From: Gemmatimonadaceae bacterium
GTDB taxonomy: Bacteria; Gemmatimonadota; Gemmatimonadetes; Gemmatimonadales; Gemmatimonadaceae
DNA: 59,847 nt
Reading direction: 5' to 3'
Assembly (NCBI GenBank): GCA_040882285.1
Contig: JBBEBQ010000008.1
Location: 74,816-134,662, forward strand
The position numbers were made by a program, and so were the translations under genes. Shown piece after piece: positions 45,114 to 53,708 of the stretch. Position 1 is the stretch's first letter; every line of letters begins with the position of its first letter. A model generated the notes under the pieces. That model saw nothing but the letters and a program-made list of their open reading frames with translations. It was not told where the DNA came from and did not search any database.

Positions 45114-45472
45114 GCTACAAGACGGGAGCGGATCTGATCGAGGAGGCGCGCGGCCGGATCAGGGAGGTCACGCCGGCCGAAGTGGCCGCGCTGCGGGAGC
45201 GCGGCGAGCCGGCGGTCTATCTCGACGTGCGCGAGCCCAACGAGTGGAACCTCGGCAGGATTCCGGGCGCGGTGTTTCTGCCGCGCGGCCATCTGGAGTC
45301 GAAGGTCGAGGACGCCGCCCCGCGCGACGCGCGCGTGATTGTCTACTGCGCGCGGGGGAATCGCTCGGCATTGGCGGCCGACACGATGCAGCAGATGGGG
45401 TACGAGAACGTCGCGTCCATGTCCGGCGGCTTTCTGCAGTGGGCGATGGAAGGGAGGGAGGTGGAATCTTGA
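45110..45472 (+). CDS. Rhodanese-like sulfurtransferase
   Basis: 120 residues, single rhodanese domain. LDVREPNEWNLGRIPGAVFL and the active-site loop VIVYCARGNRSALAADTM with nucleophilic Cys. It transfers sulfane sulfur to thiophilic acceptors. Overlaps both neighbours by short reads, so it is the middle gene of a four-gene coupled operon. Confidence 0.93.
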   Translation: MSYKTGADLIEEARGRIREVTPAEVAALRERGEPAVYLDVREPNEWNLGRIPGAVFLPRGHLESKVEDAAPRDARVIVYCARGNRSALAADTMQQMGYENVASMSGGFLQWAMEGREVES

Positions 45473-46284
45473 GGCAGGAGCTCGAGATCGCGGCTCCCGG
45501 CGGCCGCACGGTGCGGGGCGACCTGTACGCCGCCGAGGGAGCGAAGACCGGCGTCGTGCTTTGTCACGGATTCAAGGGGTTCGCGCGGTGGGGCCCGTGG
45601 CCGACGCTCGCCGAGGCGGTGAACGAGCGCGGGCTCAACGCCATCGCGTTCGACTTCTCCGGCAGCGGCGTCGGGAAGGACCGCGAGAACTTCACCGAGA
45701 TCGAGGCTTTCGCGGGGAACACGTACGCGCGCGAGCTGGAGGACCTCGGCGCGGTGGTCGACCACGCGACGGAGCATGGATGGATCGCGCGCGAGTTCGG
45801 CCTGTTCGGACATTCGCGCGGCGGCGCGACCGCGATCTTCTTCGCGGCCGACTCGGACCGCGTGGCTTCGCTCGTGACGTGGGCGTCGATCGCGACGATC
45901 GAGCGGTGGTCGGAAGAGCAGCTGCGCGACTGGCGCGAGCGCGGCTACACCGAGGTCGTGAACAGCCGCACGGGCCAGGTGCTGCGGATCGACAAGTCCG
46001 CGTGGGAGGAGTGCGAGCGCGAATCCCGCGCGAGGCTGAACGTGGAGCGCGCCGCCGCGCGGGTGCGCGCGCGGTGGCTGATCGTGCACGGCTCCGCTGA
46101 CGACGTGGTTCCGGTGAGCGACGCGCACAGGCTGGGTCGGGCCAACGCGCGCGCGGAAGTGCGCGTTATCGAAGGCGCGAACCACGGGCTGGGCGCCGCC
46201 CACCCGCTCGTGACGATTCCCGAGGAGCTGCGCATGGCGATGGCCGGGACCGCCGACTTCTACCCGGCGACTCTGCCCGGTTGA
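45469..46284 (+). CDS. Alpha/beta hydrolase
   Basis: 271 residues from a TTG overlapping the rhodanese TGA; GGGAGGGAGG upstream supports it. VVLCHGFKGFARWGPWPTLA (oxyanion region), nucleophile elbow FGLFGHSRGGATAIFFA, Asp in HGSADDVVPV and His in EGANHGLGAAHPL. Substrate unknown; the sequence resembles dienelactone-hydrolase/S9-type small hydrolases. Confidence 0.88.
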   Translation: MRQELEIAAPGGRTVRGDLYAAEGAKTGVVLCHGFKGFARWGPWPTLAEAVNERGLNAIAFDFSGSGVGKDRENFTEIEAFAGNTYARELEDLGAVVDHATEHGWIAREFGLFGHSRGGATAIFFAADSDRVASLVTWASIATIERWSEEQLRDWRERGYTEVVNSRTGQVLRIDKSAWEECERESRARLNVERAAARVRARWLIVHGSADDVVPVSDAHRLGRANARAEVRVIEGANHGLGAAHPLVTIPEELRMAMAGTADFYPATLPG

Positions 46285-46285
46285 A

Positions 46286-46894
46286 ATGAGCCTGGACCGG
46301 ACGCTGGCCGACCCCGAGGTCGTCAGGATCGCGCAGTCACTCGCGGCCCGACCCGGGGTGGGCGCGCCCGATCCGGACGCGCGCTCGGCGGCCGTCGCGC
46401 TGGTGTTGCGGGCGGTGGAGATGCGCGGGCTCGAGCTGCTGTTCATCCGGCGCGCGGAGTACGCCGAGGATCCGTGGAGCGGGCAGGTGGCGTTTCCGGG
46501 CGGGCGGCACGAGCCGGGCGATGAATCGCTGGATCGCACGGCGATCCGCGAGACGTGGGAGGAGACGGGGATCGACCTCGCGGCGAGCGGGGCGATCCTC
46601 GGCGCGCTCGACGACGTCCGGCCGAATACGATATTGCTGCCGAGGATAGTTGTCCGTCCTTTCGTGACCGCGGTCTCCGCTGAGGCCGCGATTCAGGCGA
46701 GCGGCGAAGTCGCGGAGGCGTTCTGGGTGCCGTTGGATGCGCTGCGGGTTGAGTCGGGGTGGGGTGAGACGGAGGTTACCGCGCAGGGGATGGCGATGCG
46801 GGTGCGGGCGTTCCAGCACGGGGATCACACCGTCTGGGGGATGACGGAACGTATTGTGGGGCAGCTACTTAGCCGCTTGTCAGCTCCTGGTTAG
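46286..46894 (+). CDS. Nudix hydrolase, CoA pyrophosphatase type
   Basis: 202 residues. Nudix box GGRHEPGDESLDRTAIRETW followed by EETGI. The upstream VAFPGG and FIRRAEYAEDPWSGQ match the CoA-diphosphatase (NudL) subgroup. It hydrolyses CoA or related pyrophosphates with Mg2+. The ATG lies 1 bp after the hydrolase stop, so it ends the ldcA operon. Confidence 0.92.
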   Translation: MSLDRTLADPEVVRIAQSLAARPGVGAPDPDARSAAVALVLRAVEMRGLELLFIRRAEYAEDPWSGQVAFPGGRHEPGDESLDRTAIRETWEETGIDLAASGAILGALDDVRPNTILLPRIVVRPFVTAVSAEAAIQASGEVAEAFWVPLDALRVESGWGETEVTAQGMAMRVRAFQHGDHTVWGMTERIVGQLLSRLSAPG

Positions 46895-46957
46895 GGAAAG
46901 GGAATCCAAGCAATGAGAAGTCAGAGGCCAGACCGCCAGATGGCCAGAAAGAGCCGC

Positions 46958-46986
46958 TTACGAGAGAGTTTAGGCACGCCTAACTT
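46958..46986 (+). promoter_or_regulatory. MntR/DtxR-type operator inside the mntH promoter
   Basis: TTACGA (46958-46963), exactly 17 bp, TAACTT (46981-46986). The palindrome TTAGGC-AC-GCCTAA (46970-46975 and 46978-46983) fills the spacer. It resembles DtxR/MntR boxes (TTAGG...CCTAA). Its placement 28 bp before mntH, with the regulator gene at the end of the same operon, predicts Mn- or Fe-dependent repression. Confidence 0.72.
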
Positions 46987-47013
46987 CTCGGACGCCTTCC
47001 ACACGAGAGTCAT

Positions 47014-48390
47014 TTGGCCGGGCCGGTAAAGCCACCGCACGACATCGAGATGCACGTGAATCCGCCGGTTGAGCCCGGATGGAGGCACGCGCGGCTGGCG
47101 CCGTCGCTGGCGGAGGTGTACCGGACGATACCGATCACCGGCGCGAGCTGGTGGCGGAAGATGCTGGCGTTCGCCGGCCCGGGATACCTGGTCGCGGTCG
47201 GCTACATGGACCCGGGCAACTGGGCGACCGATCTCGCGGGCGGTGCGCAGTTCGGGTACGCGCTGCTCAGCGTCATTCTGCTGGCGAACATCATGGCGGT
47301 CCTGCTCCAGGGGCTCGCCTCCAAGCTCGGCATCGTGACGGGCCGCGACCTCGCCCAGGCCTGCCGCGATCACTACTCGCGGCCCGTCTCCTTCATGCTC
47401 TGGATCATCTGCGAGCTGGCGATCGCGGCGTGCGACCTGGCCGAAGTCATCGGTACGGCGATCGCGCTCAACCTGCTGTTCGGAATCCCGCTGACGTGGG
47501 GCATCGCCATCACGGCGCTCGACGTCCTGCTGGTGCTGTACCTCCAGAACAAGGGATTCCGGCTGCTCGAGGCGCTGGTGATCGTGCTGCTCGGCACCGT
47601 CGGCGTGTGCTTCGCGGCGCTGATCTGGATGTCCAAGCCGCCGGTTGCGGGGATCGTGTTCGGGTTCGCGCCACCGCCGGAGCTGCTGCACAATCCAGCG
47701 ATGCTGTACATCGCCATGGGCATACTCGGCGCGACGGTGATGCCGCACAACCTCTATCTGCACTCGTCCATCGTGCAGACCAGAAAGTACGAGCAGACGG
47801 CCACCGGAAAAAAGGAAGCGGTGAAGTTCGCGTTCATCGATTCGACGATCGCGCTGTCGTTCGCGCTGTTCATCAACGCGGCGATACTGATCGTCGCGGC
47901 CGCGACCTTCCACGGCACGCCGAACCAGAACGTCGCGGAGATACAGGACGCCTACAAGCTGCTGACACCGCTGCTCGGCGCCGGCGCCAGCACGGTGTTC
48001 GCGCTCGCCCTGCTCGCGTCGGGCCAGATCTCGACGCTCACCGGCACGCTCGCGGGGCAGATCGTGATGGAAGGCTTCCTGAACATCCGCCTGCGCCCGT
48101 GGCTCCGGCGGCTGATCACGCGGGGAATAGCTATCATCCCCGCCGCCATCGTCGCCATACTGTACGGGGAGAGCGGGACGGCGAAGCTGTTGGTGCTCAG
48201 CCAGGTGATCCTGAGCATGCAGCTTTCCTTCGCGGTCTTTCCGCTGGTGCGGTTCACGTCGGACAAGGTCAAGATGGGCGGGTTCGCCAATCCGGGCTGG
48301 CTGAAAGTCGGGGCTTACGTCGTCGCGGTCATCATCGCGACGCTGAACGGGTGGCTGCTCGTGCAGATCTTCAGGGCCGGAGGGATCTGA
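47014..48390 (+). CDS. mntH: Nramp-family divalent metal transporter (MntH)
   Basis: 458 residues from a TTG; an ATG at 47050 (446 residues) is also possible. Eleven membrane helices. The metal-binding motif is [13 protein letters not shown] (DPGN) in TM1 and [13 protein letters not shown] (MPH) in TM6. It imports Mn2+ or Fe2+ with protons. It leads an operon with a universal stress protein and a DtxR-type regulator, the cognate control pair. Confidence 0.96.
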   Translation: MAGPVKPPHDIEMHVNPPVEPGWRHARLAPSLAEVYRTIPITGASWWRKMLAFAGPGYLVAVGYMDPGNWATDLAGGAQFGYALLSVILLANIMAVLLQGLASKLGIVTGRDLAQACRDHYSRPVSFMLWIICELAIAACDLAEVIGTAIALNLLFGIPLTWGIAITALDVLLVLYLQNKGFRLLEALVIVLLGTVGVCFAALIWMSKPPVAGIVFGFAPPPELLHNPAMLYIAMGILGATVMPHNLYLHSSIVQTRKYEQTATGKKEAVKFAFIDSTIALSFALFINAAILIVAAATFHGTPNQNVAEIQDAYKLLTPLLGAGASTVFALALLASGQISTLTGTLAGQIVMEGFLNIRLRPWLRRLITRGIAIIPAAIVAILYGESGTAKLLVLSQVILSMQLSFAVFPLVRFTSDKVKMGGFANPGWLKVGAYVVAVIIATLNGWLLVQIFRAGGI

Positions 48391-48836
48391 TGTACCAGCG
48401 CATTCTCGTGCCCGTCGAAAACTCGCAGTACGACGCGACGATCCTCGCGCACATCACGCGGCTCGCGAAGCTGTGCGGCTCCAGCGTCGTGATCATCCAC
48501 GTGGCCGACGGCTGGGTGGCACGAAATATCCGTCAGCTCGATCTCCGTGAGTCGGAAGAGATGAAGGAAGATCTGGCGTACATCGAGCGGCTGGCGGCCT
48601 CGCTGCAGGAGCAGGGGATCGCCGCGGAAGCGGTGCTGGCGAGCGGCGACCCCGGCGCGGAGATCACCGCGGCCGCGGACCGCGAGCAGTGCGACCTGAT
48701 CGCGATGACCACGCACGGGCACAAGCTCCTCAACGACCTGCTGCGCGGGAGCGTGGCGAACGCGGTGCGGCACAGCTCGATGGTGCCGGTGCTGCTCGTG
48801 CGCGGGATGCCGCGCGAAGCGAGCGCGGCGCAATGA
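48390..48836 (+). CDS. Universal stress protein (UspA family)
   Basis: 148 residues, one Usp domain. ILVPVENSQYDATILAHITR, then CDLIAMTTHGHKLLNDLLRG and SVANAVRHSSMVPVLLVRG, the ATP-binding type signature (G-2x-G-9x-G-S/T) in Usp. ATG shares a base with the mntH stop. Coupling of Nramp and Usp is common in bacteria. Confidence 0.93.
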   Translation: MYQRILVPVENSQYDATILAHITRLAKLCGSSVVIIHVADGWVARNIRQLDLRESEEMKEDLAYIERLAASLQEQGIAAEAVLASGDPGAEITAAADREQCDLIAMTTHGHKLLNDLLRGSVANAVRHSSMVPVLLVRGMPREASAAQ

Positions 48837-49567
48837 GCAGGAGCCCGGCCGATTCCACCAAGCGCGAAGCGATGAAGGACAAGGACTCGGTCATCACGGG
48901 CCCCGCCGAGGACTATCTCAAGGCGATCTACGAGCTGGAGCTGGCCGGCGGCGCGGCGTCCACGAACGACATCGCCCAGCGGCTGTCGTTCGCGCCGGCG
49001 TCGGTGACGGGGATGATCCGCCGGCTCGCCGACCACGGCCTGCTCGCGTACGAGCGGTACCGGGGCGTGACGCTCACGAAGGCCGGGAGGCGCGCGGCGC
49101 TGCGCACGCTACGGCGGCACCGCATCATCGAGTCGTATCTGGTGGAGACGCTCGGCTACCGCTGGGACAACGTGCACGAGGAGGCCGAGCGGCTCGAGCA
49201 CGCCGCGTCGGAGGAGCTGATCGACAAGATGGCCGCCGCGATCGGCGAGCCGGCGGTGGATCCGCACGGCGCGCCGATCCCGACGCGCGAGGGGAAGGTG
49301 GACGAGACGCAGTACTGCTCGCTCGCGGATCTGGGTCCGGGTCACCGCGTGGCCGTCGTGCGCGTGAGCGACGACGACCCCGAGGTGCTGCGCTACCTGG
49401 CCTCACTGGGGATCATGCCGGGGGTGACTGTGGCGGTGCTCGCGTGCGAGCCGTTCGACGGCCCGATCACGCTGTCGGTCGGAGACGAGCGGCTGTCGAT
49501 CGGCGCGCCGCTGGCGGCGCAGGTGATGGTGGACATGATCGGCGACACACAGGCACCGTCACACTGA
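48833..49567 (+). CDS. mntR: DtxR/MntR family metalloregulator
   Basis: 244 residues with three domains: HTH at about 20-70 (GPAEDYLKAIYELELAGGAA, NDIAQRLSFAPASVTGMIRR), metal/dimer domain (RTLRRHRIIESYLVETLGYR, HEEAERLEHAASEELIDKM) and a C-terminal FeoA/SH3-like domain (GIMPGVTVAVLACEPFDGPI). The third domain is typical of IdeR/DtxR and longer MntR forms. Start overlaps the usp stop (ATGA). Likely represses mntH through the palindrome at 46970. Confidence 0.93.
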   Translation: MSRSPADSTKREAMKDKDSVITGPAEDYLKAIYELELAGGAASTNDIAQRLSFAPASVTGMIRRLADHGLLAYERYRGVTLTKAGRRAALRTLRRHRIIESYLVETLGYRWDNVHEEAERLEHAASEELIDKMAAAIGEPAVDPHGAPIPTREGKVDETQYCSLADLGPGHRVAVVRVSDDDPEVLRYLASLGIMPGVTVAVLACEPFDGPITLSVGDERLSIGAPLAAQVMVDMIGDTQAPSH

Positions 49568-49570
49568 GAA

Positions 49571-49591
49571 CTGCAGCCAGCTGCTAGCTGT
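49571..49591. repeat. Heptanucleotide array, CTGCAGC family
   Basis: CTGCAGC, CAGCTGC, TAGCTGT. Three 7-mers similar in wording to the arrays at 875 and 5386, starting 4 bp after the mntR stop and running into the -10 of the next gene. Confidence 0.6.
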
Positions 49592-49596
49592 ATCTT
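49591..49596 (+). promoter_or_regulatory. -10 hexamer (TATCTT), leaderless promoter of the DUF72 gene
   Basis: TATCTT ends 6 nt before the ATG at 49603; no Shine-Dalgarno sequence. The heptamer array abuts it on the upstream side. Confidence 0.5.
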
Positions 49597-49602
49597 GTTG
49601 TC

Positions 49603-50412
49603 ATGCTCGGAAACGTCCGCGTGGGCACCCAGGGCTGGAACTACGAGGCGTGGGAGGGCCCCTTCTATCCCACGGGGACACGCCCGTCGGATTATCTCTC
49701 CGTGTACGCGCGCGCCTTCGACACCGTGGAAGTCGACTCGACCTTCTACGCGATTCCGGCGCTGACGACGTTTCAGAGCTGGGCCGAGCGCACGCCGCCG
49801 GGGTTCGCGTTCGCGTTGAAGCTGCCGCAGGAGATCACGCACGAGCAGCGGCTGCGCGACACCACCGGGGCCACCGAGCTGTTCTTCGAGCGCGCGCGGG
49901 CGCTCGGCTCGAAGCTCGGTCCCACGCTCGTTCAGTTGGGGCCCGACCTGGCGCCGCCGGAGCTTCCGGCGCTCGTCGCGTTCCTCCAGCGGCTGCCCCG
50001 CGACCTCCAGGTCGCGATCGAGTTTCGCCACCGCGGCTGGATGAACGACGGGATCTACGCGCTGCTGCGCGAGCACAACGTCGCGCTCGCGCTGGTCGAG
50101 GGACGGTGGATTCCGCGGAAGACGATGCTCGCGCTCGCGCAGAAGCCGACCGCCGATTTCGCCTACATCCGGTTCATGGGGCCGAACCGCGACATCGTGG
50201 ACTACTCGCGCGTGCAGGCCGACCGGACGCGCGAGATCGAGCTCTGGCGCAACGCGCTGATCTCGCTCGCCGCCAGCGTCACGATGGTGTACGCGTACGT
50301 CAACAACCACTTCGCCGGCCACGGCCCCGCGAGCGCGCGCGAGATTCAGCGGGCCGTGGGGCAGACCCCGGTGGCGCCGGAGACGATCGGCGAGCAGCTG
50401 CTGTTGTTTTGA
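49603..50412 (+). CDS. DUF72 family protein (YecE-like)
   Basis: 269 residues. RVGTQGWNYEAWEGPFYPTG, VEVDSTFYAIP, FRHRGWMND and YAYVNNHFAGHGPAS are the conserved blocks of DUF72, a TIM-barrel-like family of unknown function. ATG supported by TATCTT 6 nt upstream. The TGA overlaps the next TTG. Confidence 0.93.
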   Translation: MLGNVRVGTQGWNYEAWEGPFYPTGTRPSDYLSVYARAFDTVEVDSTFYAIPALTTFQSWAERTPPGFAFALKLPQEITHEQRLRDTTGATELFFERARALGSKLGPTLVQLGPDLAPPELPALVAFLQRLPRDLQVAIEFRHRGWMNDGIYALLREHNVALALVEGRWIPRKTMLALAQKPTADFAYIRFMGPNRDIVDYSRVQADRTREIELWRNALISLAASVTMVYAYVNNHFAGHGPASAREIQRAVGQTPVAPETIGEQLLLF

Positions 50413-51119
50413 CGACGCGCGAGAAGGTCTTCATCGGAGTCGCGCTGCTGGTCGTGGCGCTGTTCGTGCGGCTCGGGTTCTGGCAGCTGTCGCGGCTGCG
50501 CGAGCGGCAGGCGTACAACGCGCCGATCGAGCTGCGGCTCGGGCAGCAGCCGGTGCAGTTGCGGAACGTACCGCGCGACCTCGAGCAGGCGAGACATCGC
50601 CGCGTCTTCGTGACCGGCGAGTACGACTTCGAGCGCGAGCTGGTACTGACGCTGCGGTCGCGGCAGGGATCGCCGGGCGTGAACCTGCTGACGCCGCTGC
50701 GGGTCGCGGGGAGCGACACGGCGATCCTCGTCAACCGCGGCTGGATCTACGCCCCGGACGGCGTCGCCGCGGACACGAGGCCGTGGCGCGAGGACGATCC
50801 CGTCGACGCCGTGGGCTACGTGCGCTTGCTCGAGACGGGAAGCAGAGCGGGTGCGCGAACCACGGGACGGCTCGATGCGGTTCGGCGCCCTCATCTGCCG
50901 ACGATCGACTCGATTCTGCCTTATCCGGTGGCGCCCTACTACGTCGTGCTGACTTCTCCCGGCGCAGACCCGGAGCGCACCCCACCGCGGGCGCCTCCAC
51001 CGGCGTTGGATGAGGGTAGTCACCGGAGCTATGCGATGCAGTGGTTCGTGTTCGCGCTCATAGCCATCTGCGGGACTGCGATTCTGGTGCTGCGGAGGCG
51101 GCGGCAAGGCGGTGACTAG
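50409..51119 (+). CDS. SURF1-family protein
   Basis: 236 residues from a TTG overlapping the DUF72 stop. N-terminal membrane helix (VFIGVALLVVALFVRLGFWQ), GFWQLSRLRERQAYN, RRVFVTGEYDFERE, VLVNRGWIYAP-type segment and a C-terminal helix, the two-TM layout of SURF1 (Shy1), a cytochrome c oxidase assembly factor. No oxidase genes are close. The last codons and TAG (GGTGAC-TAG) are the start of a heptamer array. Confidence 0.88.
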   Translation: MTTREKVFIGVALLVVALFVRLGFWQLSRLRERQAYNAPIELRLGQQPVQLRNVPRDLEQARHRRVFVTGEYDFERELVLTLRSRQGSPGVNLLTPLRVAGSDTAILVNRGWIYAPDGVAADTRPWREDDPVDAVGYVRLLETGSRAGARTTGRLDAVRRPHLPTIDSILPYPVAPYYVVLTSPGADPERTPPRAPPPALDEGSHRSYAMQWFVFALIAICGTAILVLRRRRQGGD

Positions 51120-51140
51120 TGACTAGTGACTAGTGACTAG
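51111..51140. repeat. Heptanucleotide array, GTGACTA family
   Basis: Four perfect GTGACTA units (51112-51139). The first unit supplies the final Asp and TAG stop of the SURF1 gene. It lies in inverted orientation to the array at 51206, so the two could form a hairpin around a 65-bp loop. Confidence 0.9.
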
Positions 51141-51205
51141 AAACAACCCTGATAGAAAAACTCCGGTCAGTGTAGTAACTACCACGCAGCACTATTCTGC
51201 CCTTT
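51141..51205. other. Spacer between inverted heptamer arrays
   Basis: 65 bp with no gene. It separates GTGACTA and ACTAGTC arrays of the same family in opposite orientation, so it would be the loop of a cruciform. Confidence 0.6.
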
Positions 51206-51247
51206 ACTAGTCACTAGTCACCAGTCACTAGTCACTAGTCACTAGTC
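51206..51247. repeat. Heptanucleotide array, ACTAGTC family
   Basis: Six ACTAGTC units, one with a T-to-C change (ACCAGTC), ending 10 bp before the acyl-CoA dehydrogenase ATG. Complementary to the array at 51111. Confidence 0.92.
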
Positions 51248-51257
51248 ACCTATCAGC

Positions 51258-53111
51258 ATGCAGACAACAGCCTCCGAACAAGACGCCCGCGACGTCGCCG
51301 AAGAAGCCCGCGAAACCGAATGGGCGCACCCGAGCTTCGTGCGCGAGATGTTTCTCGGCCGGTTCCGGCTCGACCTCATCCATCCACACCCGGCCGACGA
51401 TCCCGCTGAAACGGCGCGCGCGGCGCCCTTTCTCGCGAGGCTCAAGGCCTTCATGGAGCGGGTTGATTCCGACGAGATAGACCGAACGGGCAACATCCCC
51501 GAGCCGATGGTGCAGGAGCTGCGCGACATGGGCGCGTTCGGGATCAAGATCCCGACGGAATACGGCGGGCTCGGCCTGTCGCAGCTCACGTACACGCGCG
51601 CGATGCAGCTGGTGACGTCGAAGGACGGCTCGCTCGTCGCGCTGCTCTCCGCGAGTCAGTCGATCGGCTTGCCGCAACCGCTCAAGCTGTTCGGAACGGA
51701 CGCGCAGAAGCGGAAATATTTCCCCCGGCTCGCGCGCGGCGCGATCTCGGCGTTCGCCCTGACCGAGGTAGACGCGGGATCCGATCCGGCCAACATGACG
51801 ACGACCGCGACGCCGTCGGAGGACGGGAGCCACTTCATCCTCAACGGCGAGAAGCTTTGGTGCACCAACGGGACGCGCGCGGAGCTGCTGGTGGTGATGG
51901 CGCGCACTCCCGACGTCGTCGTGCACGGAAAGCCGCGGAAGCAGATCACCGCGTTCATAGTGGAGACCTCGATGCCCGGCGTATCGGTCGCGCAGCGGCT
52001 GCACTTCATGGGGCTCAAGGCGATCGAGAACGGCCTGATGCGCTTCGAGAACGTGCGGGTACCGCGCGAGAACATACTCGGCGAGGAGGGACGGGGGCTC
52101 AAGCTCGCGCTGGTCACGCTGAACACCGGGCGGCTGACGCTGCCCGCGGGCGCGGCCGGCGCGGGGAAGCAGATGATCAACGTCGCGCGGACGTGGGCGA
52201 ACGAGCGCGTGCAGTGGGGGCAGGCGATCGGCAAGCACGAGGCGGTGGCGCAGAAGATCGCGCGCATGACGGCCACGACGTTCGCGATGGAGGCCGTGGC
52301 GGAGCTGTCGACGATGCTGTACGAGCGCGGGAATTACGACATCCGCCTCGAGGCCGCGATCGCGAAGCTGTACAACACCGAAGCCGGCTGGCGGATCGTG
52401 GACGACACGCTGCAGATCCGCGGCGGCCGCGGGTACGAGACGGCGGCGTCGCTGATGAGCCGCGGCGAGCCCGGGATTCCGGTCGAGCGCGCGATGCGCG
52501 ACTTCCGGATCAACCTGATCTTCGAGGGATCGTCGGAGATCATGCGGCTGTTCATCGCGCGCGAGGCGGTGGACCACCACTTCGCGCTCGCGTTCGACAT
52601 CGTGAATCCCAAGCTCGGCACGAGGCAGAAGCTGCGCGCGCTGGCGCGCGCGATGCCGTTCTACGTCACCTGGTATCCGATGCGCTGGTCCCCGGCGAAG
52701 CAGGTGAAGAGCTACTCGGAGTTCGGCAGGCTCGCGCGGCACGTGCGGTACGTCGAGCGCACCACGCGGCGGCTGGGACGCGCGCTGTTTCACGTGATGG
52801 TGCGGCTCGGACCCAAGCTCGAGAAGCGGCAGATGGTGTTGTTTCGCGCGGTGGACATAGGGGCGGAGCTGTACGCGATGTCGGCGGCGTGCGTCCGGGC
52901 GCACATGCTGAAGGAGAACGGGAATGCGCGCGGGATCGAGCTGGCGGACATGTTCTGCCGCGAGGCGCGGGGACGGATCGAGGCCAAGTTCGACGAGCTG
53001 TACGGGAAGCACGATGCGGCACTGTACCGGCTTGCCATGCAGGTGTTGAAGGGAGAGCATGCATGGCTGGAGAAGGGGATGGTCTCCGCCAGACAAGAAG
53101 CTCCGAGGTAG
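51258..53111 (+). CDS. Acyl-CoA dehydrogenase, long-chain type
   Basis: 617 residues, longer than the usual 380-400 because of a C-terminal extension like ACAD9/VLCAD. FAD-binding and catalytic blocks: FALTEVDAGSDPANMTTTAT, GLKAIENGLMRFENVRVP, RITLPAGAAG-type loop, DDTLQIRGGRGYET and the catalytic-Glu region RDFRINLIFEGSSEIMRLFI. It oxidises acyl-CoA to enoyl-CoA. No electron-transfer flavoprotein gene is adjacent. Confidence 0.93.
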   Translation: MQTTASEQDARDVAEEARETEWAHPSFVREMFLGRFRLDLIHPHPADDPAETARAAPFLARLKAFMERVDSDEIDRTGNIPEPMVQELRDMGAFGIKIPTEYGGLGLSQLTYTRAMQLVTSKDGSLVALLSASQSIGLPQPLKLFGTDAQKRKYFPRLARGAISAFALTEVDAGSDPANMTTTATPSEDGSHFILNGEKLWCTNGTRAELLVVMARTPDVVVHGKPRKQITAFIVETSMPGVSVAQRLHFMGLKAIENGLMRFENVRVPRENILGEEGRGLKLALVTLNTGRLTLPAGAAGAGKQMINVARTWANERVQWGQAIGKHEAVAQKIARMTATTFAMEAVAELSTMLYERGNYDIRLEAAIAKLYNTEAGWRIVDDTLQIRGGRGYETAASLMSRGEPGIPVERAMRDFRINLIFEGSSEIMRLFIAREAVDHHFALAFDIVNPKLGTRQKLRALARAMPFYVTWYPMRWSPAKQVKSYSEFGRLARHVRYVERTTRRLGRALFHVMVRLGPKLEKRQMVLFRAVDIGAELYAMSAACVRAHMLKENGNARGIELADMFCREARGRIEAKFDELYGKHDAALYRLAMQVLKGEHAWLEKGMVSARQEAPR

Positions 53112-53144
53112 CTGAAGGGGATTCCATTGCAACCCACTCGGACC

Positions 53145-53190
53145 CGCTCGCAAAAAAACGGCGCCCGTGAGGGCGCCGTTTCTGCGAGCG
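53145..53190. terminator. Bidirectional terminator between convergent genes
   Basis: AAACGGCGCCC (53156-53166), loop GTGA, GGGCGCCGTTT (53171-53181): 11 perfect pairs flanked by an A7 run (53152-53158) and T's. An outer pair CGCTCGCA (53145-53152) and TGCGAGCG (53183-53190) extends it. It serves the acyl-CoA dehydrogenase gene on one side and the DUF4383 gene on the other. Confidence 0.9.
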
Positions 53191-53200
53191 GTGATTCGTT

Positions 53201-53608
53201 CTAGATGGTCGACCCCGTAGGGGCGACTGTCGCCGGCTTCGCCGTGAATCCGACACCGGCCAGGATCGCGCCGAGCACGAGGTGCAGCCATATGTCGTTG
53301 CCGCCGAGCGGAACGAGGCCGAACCCGCTGGGCGCGAGGTAGCCGAGGACCGCGAGCACGAGATAGATCACGCCGGCGATCTGCGCGTACTGCTTGGCGC
53401 CGGTGTACGAGCGCGACGCGGCGAGACCCCAGATACCGAACAGCAGGTGGACGAGGTTGTGGAGCAGGTTGACCGGGAACATCCCGAATATCGCCGGCGC
53501 CGTCGCGGGATCCGCATCCATGTTCATCCCGCCGGTATAGAAGCCGGCGAGTGCCACGAGGATGAACACCACTCCGAAGATCTGTGCAACCCGTTGGACC
53601 GTCGTCAT
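53201..53608 (-). CDS. DUF4383 membrane protein
   Basis: 135 residues, four helices (about 8-25, 40-65, 74-92, 105-122). FPVNLLHNLVHLLFGIWGLA and NDIWLHLVLGAILAGVGF are the DUF4383 blocks with conserved His. AGGAG precedes the ATG. Unknown function, common in Actinobacteria and Gemmatimonadota. Confidence 0.88.
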   Translation of the reverse strand: MTTVQRVAQIFGVVFILVALAGFYTGGMNMDADPATAPAIFGMFPVNLLHNLVHLLFGIWGLAASRSYTGAKQYAQIAGVIYLVLAVLGYLAPSGFGLVPLGGNDIWLHLVLGAILAGVGFTAKPATVAPTGSTI

Positions 53609-53708
53609 CTGCTGTCTCCTGTCGGTTTGCTTGCAGGGAAAGAGGCGAACTTGGTCGGGGGTCAGCCCGATTTGCCCTCCTAATAGTAGGGCGAACCGGG
53701 TGTTTCCG

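Noticed and set aside
51111-51247. Heptamer arrays as CRISPR
   Set aside because: Units are 7 bp without spacers; no repeat-spacer structure and no cas genes.
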